The position numbers and the translations under genes were made by a program. Under the pieces are notes generated by a model. It was not told the origin of the DNA. It did not search any database and saw only the letters and a program-made list of their open reading frames with translations. This document shows positions 1-8,384 of a stretch of 48,103 nucleotides of DNA, piece by piece. This DNA comes from Aquibacillus albus (GTDB lineage: Bacteria > Bacillota > Bacilli > Bacillales > Amphibacillaceae). The stretch covers positions 1-48,103 of the forward strand of contig NZ_JAFBDR010000031.1 of assembly GCF_016908325.1 (NCBI RefSeq), in the 5' to 3' direction. Position 1 is the stretch's first letter. The number at the start of each line of letters is the position of its first letter.

Positions 1-119
1 TTACGCAAGCTTATCTATCCGTACGCCATTGACCAGTCGCCTACGCTTTCTATTTAACATACTGGTTGTTTTGTTCAGTTTTCAAAGATCAAATGATTAG
101 GTCGCTCTTTAACGCGACA
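1..119 (-). other. Leader of a ribosomal RNA operon (16S gene lies beyond the left edge)
   Basis: Read on the minus strand, this stretch has a small hairpin (103-119, stem GTCGC/GCGAC) and then the conserved motif TTTGAAAACTGAACAAAAC. That motif precedes 16S genes in Bacillaceae and also occurs in 16S-23S spacers. Promoter-like sequences directly upstream favour the 16S leader. An ACCAGT...ACTGGT inverted repeat near 34-65 could be part of the RNase III processing stem. No mature rRNA sequence lies inside the window. Confidence 0.7.
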
Positions 120-123
120 ACTA

Positions 124-154
124 ATATTACTTCATCCGTTTTCGCGGAAGTCAG
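124..154 (-). promoter_or_regulatory. Proximal rRNA promoter (putative)
   Basis: On the minus strand a CTGACT -35-like box (149-154) and a TAATAT -10 box (124-129) are 19 bases apart, just upstream of the rRNA leader. The start region reads TTGTCGC, close to ATGTCGC below the stronger promoter at 211-239. The spacing is long for sigma-A, so this promoter is less certain than its neighbour. Confidence 0.45.
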
Positions 155-403
155 TAACTTATTGCTATTTATTTTGTTGCACGGTTTTTCTTTTGTTAGC
201 GACATAAACAATCATATCATTTAACTTCGCAGAAGTCAATGGTATTTTTAAATCTTTTTTGATTTGCTTTGACTTCATCGCCGTCTGCTTTTGGCGCGAC
301 CAAATAAATGTTAACATACAAAATACATCCTGGTCAACACCTCTCTTCAAAAAATAATATTCTTTTATCATTAACTTTCGTAATAATGTTTTCGCAGAAG
401 TAA
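138..403 (-). repeat. Three copies of an ACTTC(T/C)GCGAA element in the rRNA promoter region
   Basis: Minus-strand copies lie at about 138-152, 225-239 and 389-403. In each, ACTTC(T/C)GCGAA overlaps or follows a -35-like box (CTGACT, TTGACT, TTTACT). The outermost copy has no good -10 at normal spacing. The copies probably reflect duplicated promoters, although a shared operator is also possible. Confidence 0.55.
211..239 (-). promoter_or_regulatory. Sigma-A promoter of the rRNA operon
   Basis: On the minus strand TTGACT (234-239) and TATGAT (211-216) are separated by exactly 17 bases. An A/T-rich tract directly upstream resembles an UP element. The arrangement matches the tandem promoters typical of Bacillus rrn operons. 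Confidence 0.65.
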
Positions 404-475
404 AAATAGGGCCGGTTTTATTCTAACAAAAAGAAAAACCTGGCGTCACGGCCAAGTCTGAATATAAATTCCAAG

Positions 476-1117
476 TTATACTTGAATAACATAATTTAAA
501 ACAGTCAAAAAATGCAATGCGCTCCCTACAAGTACGAATAAATGCCAGATTGCATGACTATAAGGTAACGATTTCCACAAGAAGAATACGGTCCCAATTG
601 AATAACTAAGACCTCCATATACAAGAAGTAAAATTCCTTGTGAAGCCATTTCTGATGTAATTGGTTCCCACGCGAAGACAATAAACCAACCAAAGGATAT
701 ATAAATAAGTGTAGTTAGAACCATGTATCTTTTCAAAAAAATTATTTTAAAAATAATTCCTAAGCACGCAACGGTCCAAACAAAAGTAAGTATCATCCAT
801 CCAAATGAACCTTCGATGAGAAATAAGGCAATCGGTGTATAAGTTCCGGCAATAAACAAAAAAATGGAGCTATGATCAAGCATATGAAAAAAATCTCTTG
901 TTTTTCCTTCTGGTAAACTATGCATAATCGTAGACGACATAAACATCATAAACATCGTAATACCATAAACAGTAACAGAAAGAAACTGCCAAAAATTCGC
1001 GTTAGTATTCGCTTCTTTTATTAAGACTGCAATGGCTACAATACTCAGTATGGCTCCTATCCCATGCGTGATTGCATTAACAACCTCTTCTTGCTTCGTG
1101 CAAGTATGTTTACTCAT
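476..1117 (-). CDS. trhA: Hemolysin III / PAQR-family membrane protein TrhA
   Basis: This 213-residue protein has about seven membrane spans, the usual size and topology of the bacterial hemolysin III (PAQR-like) family, which includes B. subtilis YplQ. The conserved polar residues are visible: THGIG near residue 18, MHSL near 66, DHSSIFLFIAGTYTP near 82-96 and HAIWH near the C-terminus. In PAQR proteins these His and Asp residues form a metal site within the membrane. The role in bacteria is membrane homeostasis; haemolysis is mainly seen on overexpression. The ATG has a strong site, AAAGGAGATATC, eight bases away. It is the first gene downstream of the rRNA promoter region and is transcribed towards it. 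Confidence 0.9.
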   Translation of the reverse strand: MSKHTCTKQEEVVNAITHGIGAILSIVAIAVLIKEANTNANFWQFLSVTVYGITMFMMFMSSTIMHSLPEGKTRDFFHMLDHSSIFLFIAGTYTPIALFLIEGSFGWMILTFVWTVACLGIIFKIIFLKRYMVLTTLIYISFGWFIVFAWEPITSEMASQGILLLVYGGLSYSIGTVFFLWKSLPYSHAIWHLFVLVGSALHFLTVLNYVIQV

Positions 1118-1531
1118 GGTGATATCTCCTTTGACGTTAAAATCCCATTTAGTTACACCAATTATGATGAACCAAAGCTAAAAAAATATGTTGCTTATTA
1201 ATGAAAAAGTCAACTCCTCCATCATTCTTGGGCTTGTTTAGAAAGAAGAAAAAGAACGAACCACCTGTCGACAAAAACAAATGGTTCAACTATTACTTCC
1301 ACGCAGTGTTGAATTACAATAACAATAAATTGGAGGGAAAAGGATTCAAACTTATAAAAGGAACGGGATTTCAGTCCACCGTGTTTACGACTTCACTATC
1401 CCTCCTTGCCGGTTACACAATTACTGTATGCACGCTAAATCATTGTTGTGAATACATCGGATTTACCTTTGTTTCATTAGCTATGAAGTAATCCATCGTC
1501 CCCAAGAATTTACGCAAGAAAGTAAACACTA
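1118..1531. other. Intergenic region, no convincing gene
   Basis: This 414-base stretch separates two minus-strand genes. It should hold the trhA promoter, but I see no box pair good enough to name. A 96-codon open frame on the plus strand (1201-1491) has no ribosome binding site and no recognisable domain. Confidence 0.4.
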
Positions 1532-2722
1532 TTAAATTTTTATCCCTTTAATCCGAAAGTGTAATTCGTCCTTGTATTGTCCAACCGGAACATCTCGTTT
1601 ATGTTGATTACTATCCATACTTAACATAAGCTCTTCAACAACCTCTCGAATGAGACATGACCAGTTCCCATCATCGTTTCGATAAGACTTTTTAATCATT
1701 TTATCTAATACAAATGGAGTTGGCAGGCAAACGAATTTAGTGGAGGTACCTAGCACAAGCACAAGTCCATCTATTTCCCGCGACCTTAATTGTTCAGCGA
1801 TATCTTTCGTAATTTGAAATCTAAAACCGTCAACGTCTTTATCCACTTTTGATGATAAAATAGCAACGATATATTTACCATCTATGTTAAACGCTGATTC
1901 ACCAACCTTCTCATAGGCTTCAATCGTACCCTTTTGTTTCAAGTCAGCAAAAATGAGCTTTGCTTCTTCCATAGTCAGTTGCTTCTCATCCGAATTCTTT
2001 TCTTCCTTTTTAGCAGAACTTTTCTCTTCTGCTTCTTTATCTTCCTGTTTATTTGCTTGATCAGAAGGTTGTTTTTCTTCTTTCTTATCACGATCTTCAT
2101 TCATTGATTTATCCTCATCTTCAGTGGATCCATCCTCTTCACTTTCTTCATTTTTATCTAATTCTTTTTGTTCCGATTCTTTGTCTTTTTTATCCTTTTT
2201 AGACGAAGAAGTTAACTCAAGCTTTGATTCCTTCCATTCCGCTTTTAATTTATTGTATTTTTCTCTAAGTTTTTTTAAATCTTCCTCTAAGTTTTTAAAG
2301 TCAGATAGATTGTTTGCTGGCTCCCAGAATTTTTTGTATATTTGCTTCACCTCATCACTAGAGAGCTCTTTCTTTACAACGATATTCTTAGGCTCTTGAT
2401 CTTCAGCTTCATATCCAGAATCTAGATATAATTTTTCATCATCGAATAGACAGGCATTGGTTTGAAGAGCTTCAAGAAATCGAATTTCCACCCCAGTTTG
2501 CTCTAATTGGGTAATCGCATCAACTTCAGGAACACTATTGATATTTTTAGAACTAGGAATACGCACCACCATTTTCATCGACAAATCCTTACCCTCTGTC
2601 ATCAATGAGAGGTAATTCACATCTTCCATTTGAAGCTGGGTGGTAAGAATAAGGATGGACGATTGCACATTTTCAAATTCTTTTTCTACATTATTTTCTA
2701 CTTGGTTGAATAGGATTTCCAT
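1532..2722 (-). CDS. PLD-like N-terminal domain, long charged linker, unknown C-terminal domain
   Basis: The protein is about 396 residues. The N-terminal ~115 residues look like a degenerate phospholipase D-like fold: strands such as SSILILTTQL, then MKMVVRIPSS, then ACLFDDEKLYLDSG where PLD enzymes carry HxK...DxxxxxxGS. The catalytic His and Lys are absent. Residues ~150-245 are an extremely Lys/Glu/Asp-rich, probably disordered or coiled linker. The C-terminal ~140 residues form a globular domain I do not recognise (DGFRFQITKDIAEQL, DGLVLVLGTS). The start chosen is the ATG at 2722, with AAGGTG six bases upstream; an in-frame ATG at 2740 lacks a site. No signal peptide or membrane span is visible. 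Function unknown; the PLD resemblance is my inference. Confidence 0.75.
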   Translation of the reverse strand: MEILFNQVENNVEKEFENVQSSILILTTQLQMEDVNYLSLMTEGKDLSMKMVVRIPSSKNINSVPEVDAITQLEQTGVEIRFLEALQTNACLFDDEKLYLDSGYEAEDQEPKNIVVKKELSSDEVKQIYKKFWEPANNLSDFKNLEEDLKKLREKYNKLKAEWKESKLELTSSSKKDKKDKESEQKELDKNEESEEDGSTEDEDKSMNEDRDKKEEKQPSDQANKQEDKEAEEKSSAKKEEKNSDEKQLTMEEAKLIFADLKQKGTIEAYEKVGESAFNIDGKYIVAILSSKVDKDVDGFRFQITKDIAEQLRSREIDGLVLVLGTSTKFVCLPTPFVLDKMIKKSYRNDDGNWSCLIREVVEELMLSMDSNQHKRDVPVGQYKDELHFRIKGIKI

Positions 2723-2870
2723 GTATATCACCTTCAACATTTATATTTTCCGTTTTCATTCGACGGTCTATTCTTAATTTGCCAACCTGACTTTATTCCA
2801 TACATCGTATCATTCGAATAATGATTCTAATGTGAATTAAAATAATAAGATAACTAGAAATAGGCATACA

Positions 2871-2903
2871 AAAACGCATGGATAATAATGCAATCCATGC
2901 GTT
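2871..2903 (-). terminator. Rho-independent terminator after the beta-mannosidase gene
   Basis: A perfect 13-base inverted repeat (AAAACGCATGGAT / ATCCATGCGTTTT) with a short loop lies 35 bases past the stop codon. On the minus strand it ends in a T run. Confidence 0.85.
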
Positions 2904-2937
2904 TTCATACTACATTTCGTTAAGCACTTCTATAAAG

Positions 2938-5505
2938 CTAACTCTCTTCTATGAAATCAAACATGGAACAGACGTCTACGTTTTCCGATTTCGTTATTGA
3001 ATGTTCACTGCTTTCCCTTGTGATAAATCGAACCGGTTTCGGTATTCCTGGTATAAGATCAAAATAGTTATCGGTAAAAAATCCTTCCGTTTCTGAAGAA
3101 AGTCTAACTTGTTTAGCTAATACATCAGCAGATAGCACGAATGACCTTCCATCACTTTCTTTGACCTCTGATATCTTAATTTCTGGTTTAGTAAGTTTCA
3201 GGTGTTTAGAAGGTACAAAATAGTGTTCTTTTATATCGATTACTTCTTTTCCTTTTGTTAAAAATGAAACGATAACAACCTTATCAGGATCAAATCCTTT
3301 AAGCCATTCTTTCTTGTTGACGGTCATAACAACCTTTGATGAATTTGCCTCCACTTCTGTAGAGACAGTCTGTTCCAATAAAGTTCGTCCTTCAAAATTT
3401 AATAATTTAACCTGCAGCTCTCCATCAAACAACTGCCTTTTATCGGATACAACATACAAATTTAATTCCTTTTCCTTTTCTTCGATCGACAACAAAACAT
3501 CTTTAAAACTTCTTTTAACATAATAATGTAAAGCTTTCCACCTACCGTAGTAGTCCATACTCGACCATGAAGCGACAGGCCAACAATCATTCATTTGCCA
3601 ATACAAGGACCCCATACAATAGGGCATATGTCGACGATGTGCTTCTATTGCTGTCTTGATTCCTTCTCCCTGTAATACTTGACTCATATATAAAAAGGAA
3701 GGAAAATCCTTTGGAGTCGGACAATATTTGTCCATGTACACTTTAATCAATTGATTCCCTTCATCATGCTTTTGATGATGAAGCATCACTTCTGACTCTA
3801 GCTCCAAATCTTCTTTTTTCGCATAAGTTTTTACCGTTTTCAATTCCGGAAAAGATTGGAATCCGTACTCACTCATAAACCGCCCAACATTGGATTGATA
3901 CGCCTCAAATGGCTCCTTTCCGTGCCAGACTTCCCAGTAGTGTATGTCTCCTTTGCCTGTTTTTAAGCTTGCATGTTGTTCCTCATCTCTCGTCCAATCG
4001 CTCATAGGAGATGAAGGCCAATACGGTTCCATCGGTGCGAGTTTTTCCACAGCGTCAGGTAAGATTTGATGAAAAACAGCTTCATACGCTTGCCAAATCT
4101 GTTCTCGCTGCTCTTTAGAATAGTGCTGCTTCCAGCCCCAGCCAGCACTTTCAACGTAATTAGACCAAGCTCCATCAATTTCATTGTTCCCACACCACAA
4201 GACAACGGAAGGATGGTTTCGTAATCGTTTAATATTTTCTTCGGCTTCTATTTTGACATTTTGTAAAAAGGAAGCATCTCCAGGGTACATGCTGCAAGCA
4301 AACATAAAATCCTGCCATACCATGATACCGTATTCATCGCACAGATCATAAAATGTATCATATTCGTAAATACCTCCACCCCAAACACGGAGCATATTCA
4401 TATTTGACTCGACCGCGCTAAGAATTTCATGATTATACCGATCATAACTTACTTCTGTTACAAAGCTATCATTTGGTATATGATTAGCACCCTTAGCAAA
4501 AACAGGTACTCCATTTAATTCCAAGTAAAAAGTTGATCCATAACTGTCATTTTTTCTTACTAATTCTATAGACCTTAAACCGGTTCTGGTAATCCGTTCC
4601 CCAACTACAATTCCTTGTTTCACTACGGTAGCGGTAAATTCATAAAAATGTTGGTCACCCAATCCACGACTCCACCATAATTTCGGATTTTCCATTTCGA
4701 AATCAACTTCAACTTCATTCTTGCCTGGAACCAATTGCACATTTTTTTCTAGTTGCATACCGTCTGTCGAAATTACCAGCTGCCCTTCCCAAGAATTATC
4801 AGATTCCACCTCAAGCTTTGCCGTTAGTTCGGCTAAAGATTGTGTTATATTTTTGTGTTGAATATATAAGTCTGTGATTTGACACTCAGACCAACCTTTG
4901 ATTTTTACATCCTTCCAAATACCACTTGTGACAAACCTCGGTCCCCAGTCCCATCCGTAATGGTAGGGGGCTTTTCTCGCAAAGACACTAATTTTTTTAT
5001 CACCTATACCCCCATCCTCTGAATGGTCATTCGTAGCTGGTAATCCAAAACCATGCTCCTCCAACTTACCAATGTCCTCATTTACCGGAGAATGAAAATA
5101 TACCTTTAACCTATTTTCTTCATGTTTTAACAGGGAATTCACATCTTTCTTCCATACCCGAAACATATTATTCGCTTCAATGATTGGTACATCATTCAAG
5201 AAAACCGATGCATACGTATCAAGGCCATCAAACACTAACTCTAAATGGGAATAATCCAACATTTTTTTTGGTAAATCAAATGTTATCTCATACTCCCAAT
5301 CTTGTTTATCAATCCATTGTAGTTCCAGCTCATTAATCCCATCAAATGGATCATCTATTTTATGATTAGCTAACAAATCCGTATGTACACAACCAGGAAC
5401 TTTGGCTGGCAACCACTCACGGTCGCCCTTTTGTCTAAATTTCCAATCCCTTGATAATGTCAACAGCTCTGTCTGCTCGCTTGCTCTCCCTAATTGTTCA
5501 TTCAT
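2938..5505 (-). CDS. Beta-mannosidase, glycoside hydrolase family 2
   Basis: This 855-residue protein has the domain order of GH2 beta-mannosidases: an N-terminal sugar-binding sandwich (about 15-200), an immunoglobulin-like domain, a TIM barrel (about 330-680) and C-terminal beta domains. The acid/base glutamate is E442 in WCGNNE, and the nucleophile is E546 in MSEYGFQSFP. LRVWGGGIYE at 372-381 is typical of the family. No signal peptide is present, so it should hydrolyse mannosides or manno-oligosaccharides taken up into the cytoplasm. The ATG at 5505 is preceded by GGGGGAG; an ATG 18 bases upstream lies before this site. No mannan transporter lies beside it. Two cre-like sites upstream suggest carbon catabolite repression. 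Confidence 0.93.
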   Translation of the reverse strand: MNEQLGRASEQTELLTLSRDWKFRQKGDREWLPAKVPGCVHTDLLANHKIDDPFDGINELELQWIDKQDWEYEITFDLPKKMLDYSHLELVFDGLDTYASVFLNDVPIIEANNMFRVWKKDVNSLLKHEENRLKVYFHSPVNEDIGKLEEHGFGLPATNDHSEDGGIGDKKISVFARKAPYHYGWDWGPRFVTSGIWKDVKIKGWSECQITDLYIQHKNITQSLAELTAKLEVESDNSWEGQLVISTDGMQLEKNVQLVPGKNEVEVDFEMENPKLWWSRGLGDQHFYEFTATVVKQGIVVGERITRTGLRSIELVRKNDSYGSTFYLELNGVPVFAKGANHIPNDSFVTEVSYDRYNHEILSAVESNMNMLRVWGGGIYEYDTFYDLCDEYGIMVWQDFMFACSMYPGDASFLQNVKIEAEENIKRLRNHPSVVLWCGNNEIDGAWSNYVESAGWGWKQHYSKEQREQIWQAYEAVFHQILPDAVEKLAPMEPYWPSSPMSDWTRDEEQHASLKTGKGDIHYWEVWHGKEPFEAYQSNVGRFMSEYGFQSFPELKTVKTYAKKEDLELESEVMLHHQKHDEGNQLIKVYMDKYCPTPKDFPSFLYMSQVLQGEGIKTAIEAHRRHMPYCMGSLYWQMNDCWPVASWSSMDYYGRWKALHYYVKRSFKDVLLSIEEKEKELNLYVVSDKRQLFDGELQVKLLNFEGRTLLEQTVSTEVEANSSKVVMTVNKKEWLKGFDPDKVVIVSFLTKGKEVIDIKEHYFVPSKHLKLTKPEIKISEVKESDGRSFVLSADVLAKQVRLSSETEGFFTDNYFDLIPGIPKPVRFITRESSEHSITKSENVDVCSMFDFIEES

Positions 5506-5782
5506 GTATTCTCCCCCTCGCATTTAACATATACATGCAACATCTTATGTCTAAACCTGGGATGGTCGTTTTGTTAAGTATTTTTAAATGTACGAACGTT
5601 TATTTTTCCTATTAAAATAATTGCGAATAATCTAAATCTACCACAATTACGCAATTCTCTATGAAGACTCTTCACCCCCACATTTTTTATTAAGCGCTCA
5701 AACAAACTAAAAAACTGCGATTATTTTGTTATTTTTGTTATTTTTTAGTTATTATAAAATAATAATATACTATTACCACAAA

Positions 5783-5797
5783 ATGCAAACGCTTTAT
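5783..5797. promoter_or_regulatory. Putative CcpA cre site 1
   Basis: ATGCAAACGCTTTAT matches the cre consensus WTGNAANCGNWNNCW except for one conserved position (A instead of C near the end). On the minus strand it abuts a possible promoter for the beta-mannosidase gene. Confidence 0.45.
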
Positions 5798-5825
5798 ATG
5801 ACCTTTGTTCACAAAAAATAGTTAA

Positions 5826-5840
5826 ATGAAATCGCTTTCC
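5826..5840. promoter_or_regulatory. Putative CcpA cre site 2
   Basis: ATGAAATCGCTTTCC fits the cre consensus at all positions except the last W, and the reverse strand also reads as a near-match. It lies 28 bases from the first site, so together they could form a paired operator controlling the mannosidase gene by catabolite repression. Confidence 0.55.
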
Positions 5841-6044
5841 ATTCGGTGTATCTACATTCCTATCATAACGATTCTTTTTTATACTTGTAATTGTTCCACC
5901 AAAAATTCGGTCAATAGTTTGGAATAGAGGTAGTACCACAGATATTTTTAGTCCAATAACGTCGTAGAGTTAAAACTCATTATTTCTTAACGTGCGAAAC
6001 ATTACATCGAACTCTCTTACTAAAACTCTTTCCATTTACCGTGA

Positions 6045-6599
6045 TCAACCTATTTCCTTTTTCATAATGAATTCGTCCACTAAGCCCTTTATTAAAACAG
6101 ACTTTAAAAAATAGATAGGCAGTGAATAAATATAGCGCCAATTTTCCAGTTTATATATACCTAACCAAACAGTTAGTGGTTCAAATACAAATGTAAAGAT
6201 TGCAGCCATAACTATATTTGCGATAATAAACTGCTTCCATTTAGAAAAATACTGATAGACAAGCATATGAGCTACTGCAAGGATACCTTGATCAATTGGA
6301 ATTAATCTCGGCATTACATTCACCAATTGATAAGGATATGACCAAAGGTGTGTTTCTACCCCAAAATCATCCATAAACATGACTAGTATCATCAACAACG
6401 TCCCGAATAACAGGATTTGTCTAATTCTCTTTTTATCAACAAGCCTCCACCATATAATCCAAGGTACAATAAACACGAATAAGAGCAACCACCATTGGAA
6501 AGTAAACAAATCATGACCAATCCAATATTCCAATCTCATTTCATAAAGTTGTTGGTGGAAATTACGTATTTCATCATAATTAGGATAGTTTTTTATCAT
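6045..6599 (-). CDS. CBO0543-like integral membrane protein, function unknown
   Basis: The 184-residue protein has about five hydrophobic spans (near 33-50, 62-76, 98-115, 122-142 and 155-172). It contains the motif ETHLWSYPYQ near residue 83 and basic loops. This pattern recalls the CBO0543 family of small membrane proteins common in bacilli and clostridia; the family assignment is from memory of its size and aromatic motif. The ATG has AAAGGAT nine bases upstream. It appears monocistronic. Confidence 0.7.
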   Translation of the reverse strand: MIKNYPNYDEIRNFHQQLYEMRLEYWIGHDLFTFQWWLLLFVFIVPWIIWWRLVDKKRIRQILLFGTLLMILVMFMDDFGVETHLWSYPYQLVNVMPRLIPIDQGILAVAHMLVYQYFSKWKQFIIANIVMAAIFTFVFEPLTVWLGIYKLENWRYIYSLPIYFLKSVLIKGLVDEFIMKKEIG

Positions 6600-6886
6600 G
6601 TTATTTTATCCTTTTAACTTCTATTTTTGAATATCTTCTTAATAATAGCTTATACATCGTCCAGCATTTTTAATCCTAATGGGATTAAAACTTGGTCACC
6701 CCCGACACAAGTTTAGCCGGGCGTCGAAGTGGATTTCTTTTGCCCATGCTGAGGATTTGTTTAAATGAAGAGACTCTCTTTTTGATTTGCATTTATAATA
6801 CGCATTAGACTTTTTAAATGAAAGCATATTACAGCTTTATTATAGAATCTGCTAAACTATAGTAAAACGGTAGAGGAGTAGTCATA

Positions 6887-7282
6887 ATGAAGAAGAAAAT
6901 TAATGTCGTGGGTGCAGTCTTAACTAACAATAAGAAAGAAATCCTCTGTGCACTTCGCGGACCGCAAATGTCCATGTCTAACTATTGGGAATTTCCAGGT
7001 GGAAAAATAGAAGCAAACGAACAGCCTGAAGAAGCTTTAGCCCGTGAGATAAAAGAAGAGCTTCAGTGCGAAATTCAAGTTGGAGAAAAAATTAAGGCCG
7101 TTGATTATGACTATGAAAAAGTAAGTGTTCACTTAATCACCTATTGGGCAACAATCGCAAACGGAACACCAATGAAAAGCGAACATGCTGAGCTAAGATG
7201 GGTCCCGAAAGCAGCCCTGGAAAAGCTCGAATGGGCACCAGCAGACATTCCAACAGTGAAGAAATTACTAGGAAAAATCTAA
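6887..7282 (+). CDS. Nudix hydrolase, MutT/8-oxo-dGTPase type
   Basis: This 131-residue protein carries a complete Nudix box at residues 39-60, GX5EX7REUXEEXGU (here GGKIEANE...REIKEEL), with the metal-binding glutamates. The size and the N-terminal strand (NVVGAVLTNN) match small (d)NTP pyrophosphohydrolases that remove oxidised nucleotides or related pyrophosphates. The exact substrate cannot be read from sequence. AGAGGAG lies eight bases before the ATG. The gene converges on glpX and shares a terminator with it. Confidence 0.9.
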   Translation: MKKKINVVGAVLTNNKKEILCALRGPQMSMSNYWEFPGGKIEANEQPEEALAREIKEELQCEIQVGEKIKAVDYDYEKVSVHLITYWATIANGTPMKSEHAELRWVPKAALEKLEWAPADIPTVKKLLGKI

Positions 7283-7298
7283 AAAGCAATAGTCCAAA

Positions 7299-7335
7299 AG
7301 ATAATAGGCTACAGATTCACTGTAGCCTATTATCT
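7299..7335. terminator. Bidirectional terminator between the Nudix gene and glpX
   Basis: A perfect 15-base inverted repeat (AGATAATAGGCTACA / TGTAGCCTATTATCT) with a seven-base loop. Its right arm contains the glpX stop codon, so the two convergent transcripts overlap here. Confidence 0.8.
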
Positions 7336-8304
7336 AATGTTCAAGACAATCCCTAAATTTGGCTTTTTATTCAAACGATGATTTCCATCTATAAATCGTA
7401 ATGTACCTGACTTCGCACGCATAACAACTGTCTGGGTTTTCCCTATTTCTCCATCAAAATGAACGCCTTTTAACAATTCTCCATCTGTTACTCCTGTCGC
7501 CGCAAAAATAGCATCATCCCCAGACACAAGATTTTCCATCCGTAACACCTTGTTTACATCAATTCCCATTTGAAGACAACGTTGGCGCTCTTCTTGATTC
7601 TTCGGTACGAGCTTACCTTGAATTTCACCACCCAAACACTTCAACGCTACAGCTGCGAGTACACCCTCAGGTGCGCCTCCTTCACCTAATAATAAATCAA
7701 CACCCGTTTGACGAAACGCTGTGTTAATGGCACCTGCAACATCACCGTTATCAAGTAACTTAATTCGTACACCAGCATCTCTCAGCTTTTGAATAATTGG
7801 AATGTGTTTTTTCCGATTTAATATCGTGACAACAAGATCCTTTACATCTTTATTTTTCGCACGTGCTACAGCCTGTAAATTATCCATAATAGGTGCATCA
7901 ATATCAATACATCCAACCGCTTCTGGACCAACCGCAATTTTGTTCATGTACATATCAGGAGCATGAAGCAAGTTCCCTTTATCTGCAATTGCAACAACAG
8001 CTAAAGCATTCGAACCGCCTGACGCAACAATAGATGTCCCTTCTAAAGGATCGACAGCAATATCTACATTAGGACCATTTCCAGTTCCTAGCTGTTCACC
8101 TATATATAGCATCGGCGCTTCATCCATTTCCCCTTCTCCAATCACAACTGTTCCATTCATTGGTACTGTATCAAAAACATCTCGCATTGCCGTAGTCGCA
8201 GCATCATCAGCTTCTTCCTTTTTGCCTCTTCCTATCCAACGAGCAGAGGCTAAAGCAGCAGCCTCAGTTACTCGAACAATTTCCATCGATAAACTTCTCT
8301 CCAC
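7330..8304 (-). CDS. glpX: Class II fructose-1,6-bisphosphatase GlpX
   Basis: The 324-residue protein closely resembles B. subtilis YwjI along its length. Metal and phosphate-binding motifs of the class II family are present: EADDAAT (about 30), [10 protein letters not shown] (about 55), DPLEGT (about 85) and DGDVAGA-like DNGDVAGAI (about 185). It removes phosphate from fructose-1,6-bisphosphate, the irreversible step of gluconeogenesis. The start is GTG, with AGGGGG seven bases upstream. It is the last gene of a ccpN-yqfL-glpX unit, 80 bases after yqfL, so its expression is probably tied to the regulators of gluconeogenic genes. Confidence 0.93.
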   Translation of the reverse strand: MERSLSMEIVRVTEAAALASARWIGRGKKEEADDAATTAMRDVFDTVPMNGTVVIGEGEMDEAPMLYIGEQLGTGNGPNVDIAVDPLEGTSIVASGGSNALAVVAIADKGNLLHAPDMYMNKIAVGPEAVGCIDIDAPIMDNLQAVARAKNKDVKDLVVTILNRKKHIPIIQKLRDAGVRIKLLDNGDVAGAINTAFRQTGVDLLLGEGGAPEGVLAAVALKCLGGEIQGKLVPKNQEERQRCLQMGIDVNKVLRMENLVSGDDAIFAATGVTDGELLKGVHFDGEIGKTQTVVMRAKSGTLRFIDGNHRLNKKPNLGIVLNIR

Positions 8305-8384
8305 ATTATTTCCCCCTAAAAAATTATTGAAAATTCAGATATTTTCGAGTGCAAATTCTTTCTAGGATGTGCTGTACAAGAAAA

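Larger units (their letters stand above)
5506..6044. other. Long A/T-rich regulatory intergenic region upstream of the beta-mannosidase gene
   Basis: No credible gene is visible. The region holds two cre-like sites (5783-5797, 5826-5840). On the minus strand a possible promoter, TTGCAT followed 15 bases later by TATTAT, lies just below the first cre. A 64-codon frame on the minus strand runs through the cre sites, has no ribosome binding site and is judged spurious. Confidence 0.5.

Noticed and set aside
165-371. 68-codon frame on the minus strand in the rRNA promoter region
   Set aside because: It spans the TTGACT/TATGAT promoter, has no ribosome binding site, and its composition does not look like a conserved protein.
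1201-1491. 96-codon frame on the plus strand
   Set aside because: It lacks a ribosome binding site and any recognised domain, and lies alone between two minus-strand genes. It could be real, but the support is too thin.
5745-5939. 64-codon frame on the minus strand
   Set aside because: No ribosome binding site, and it runs straight through the two cre-like sites and a possible promoter.
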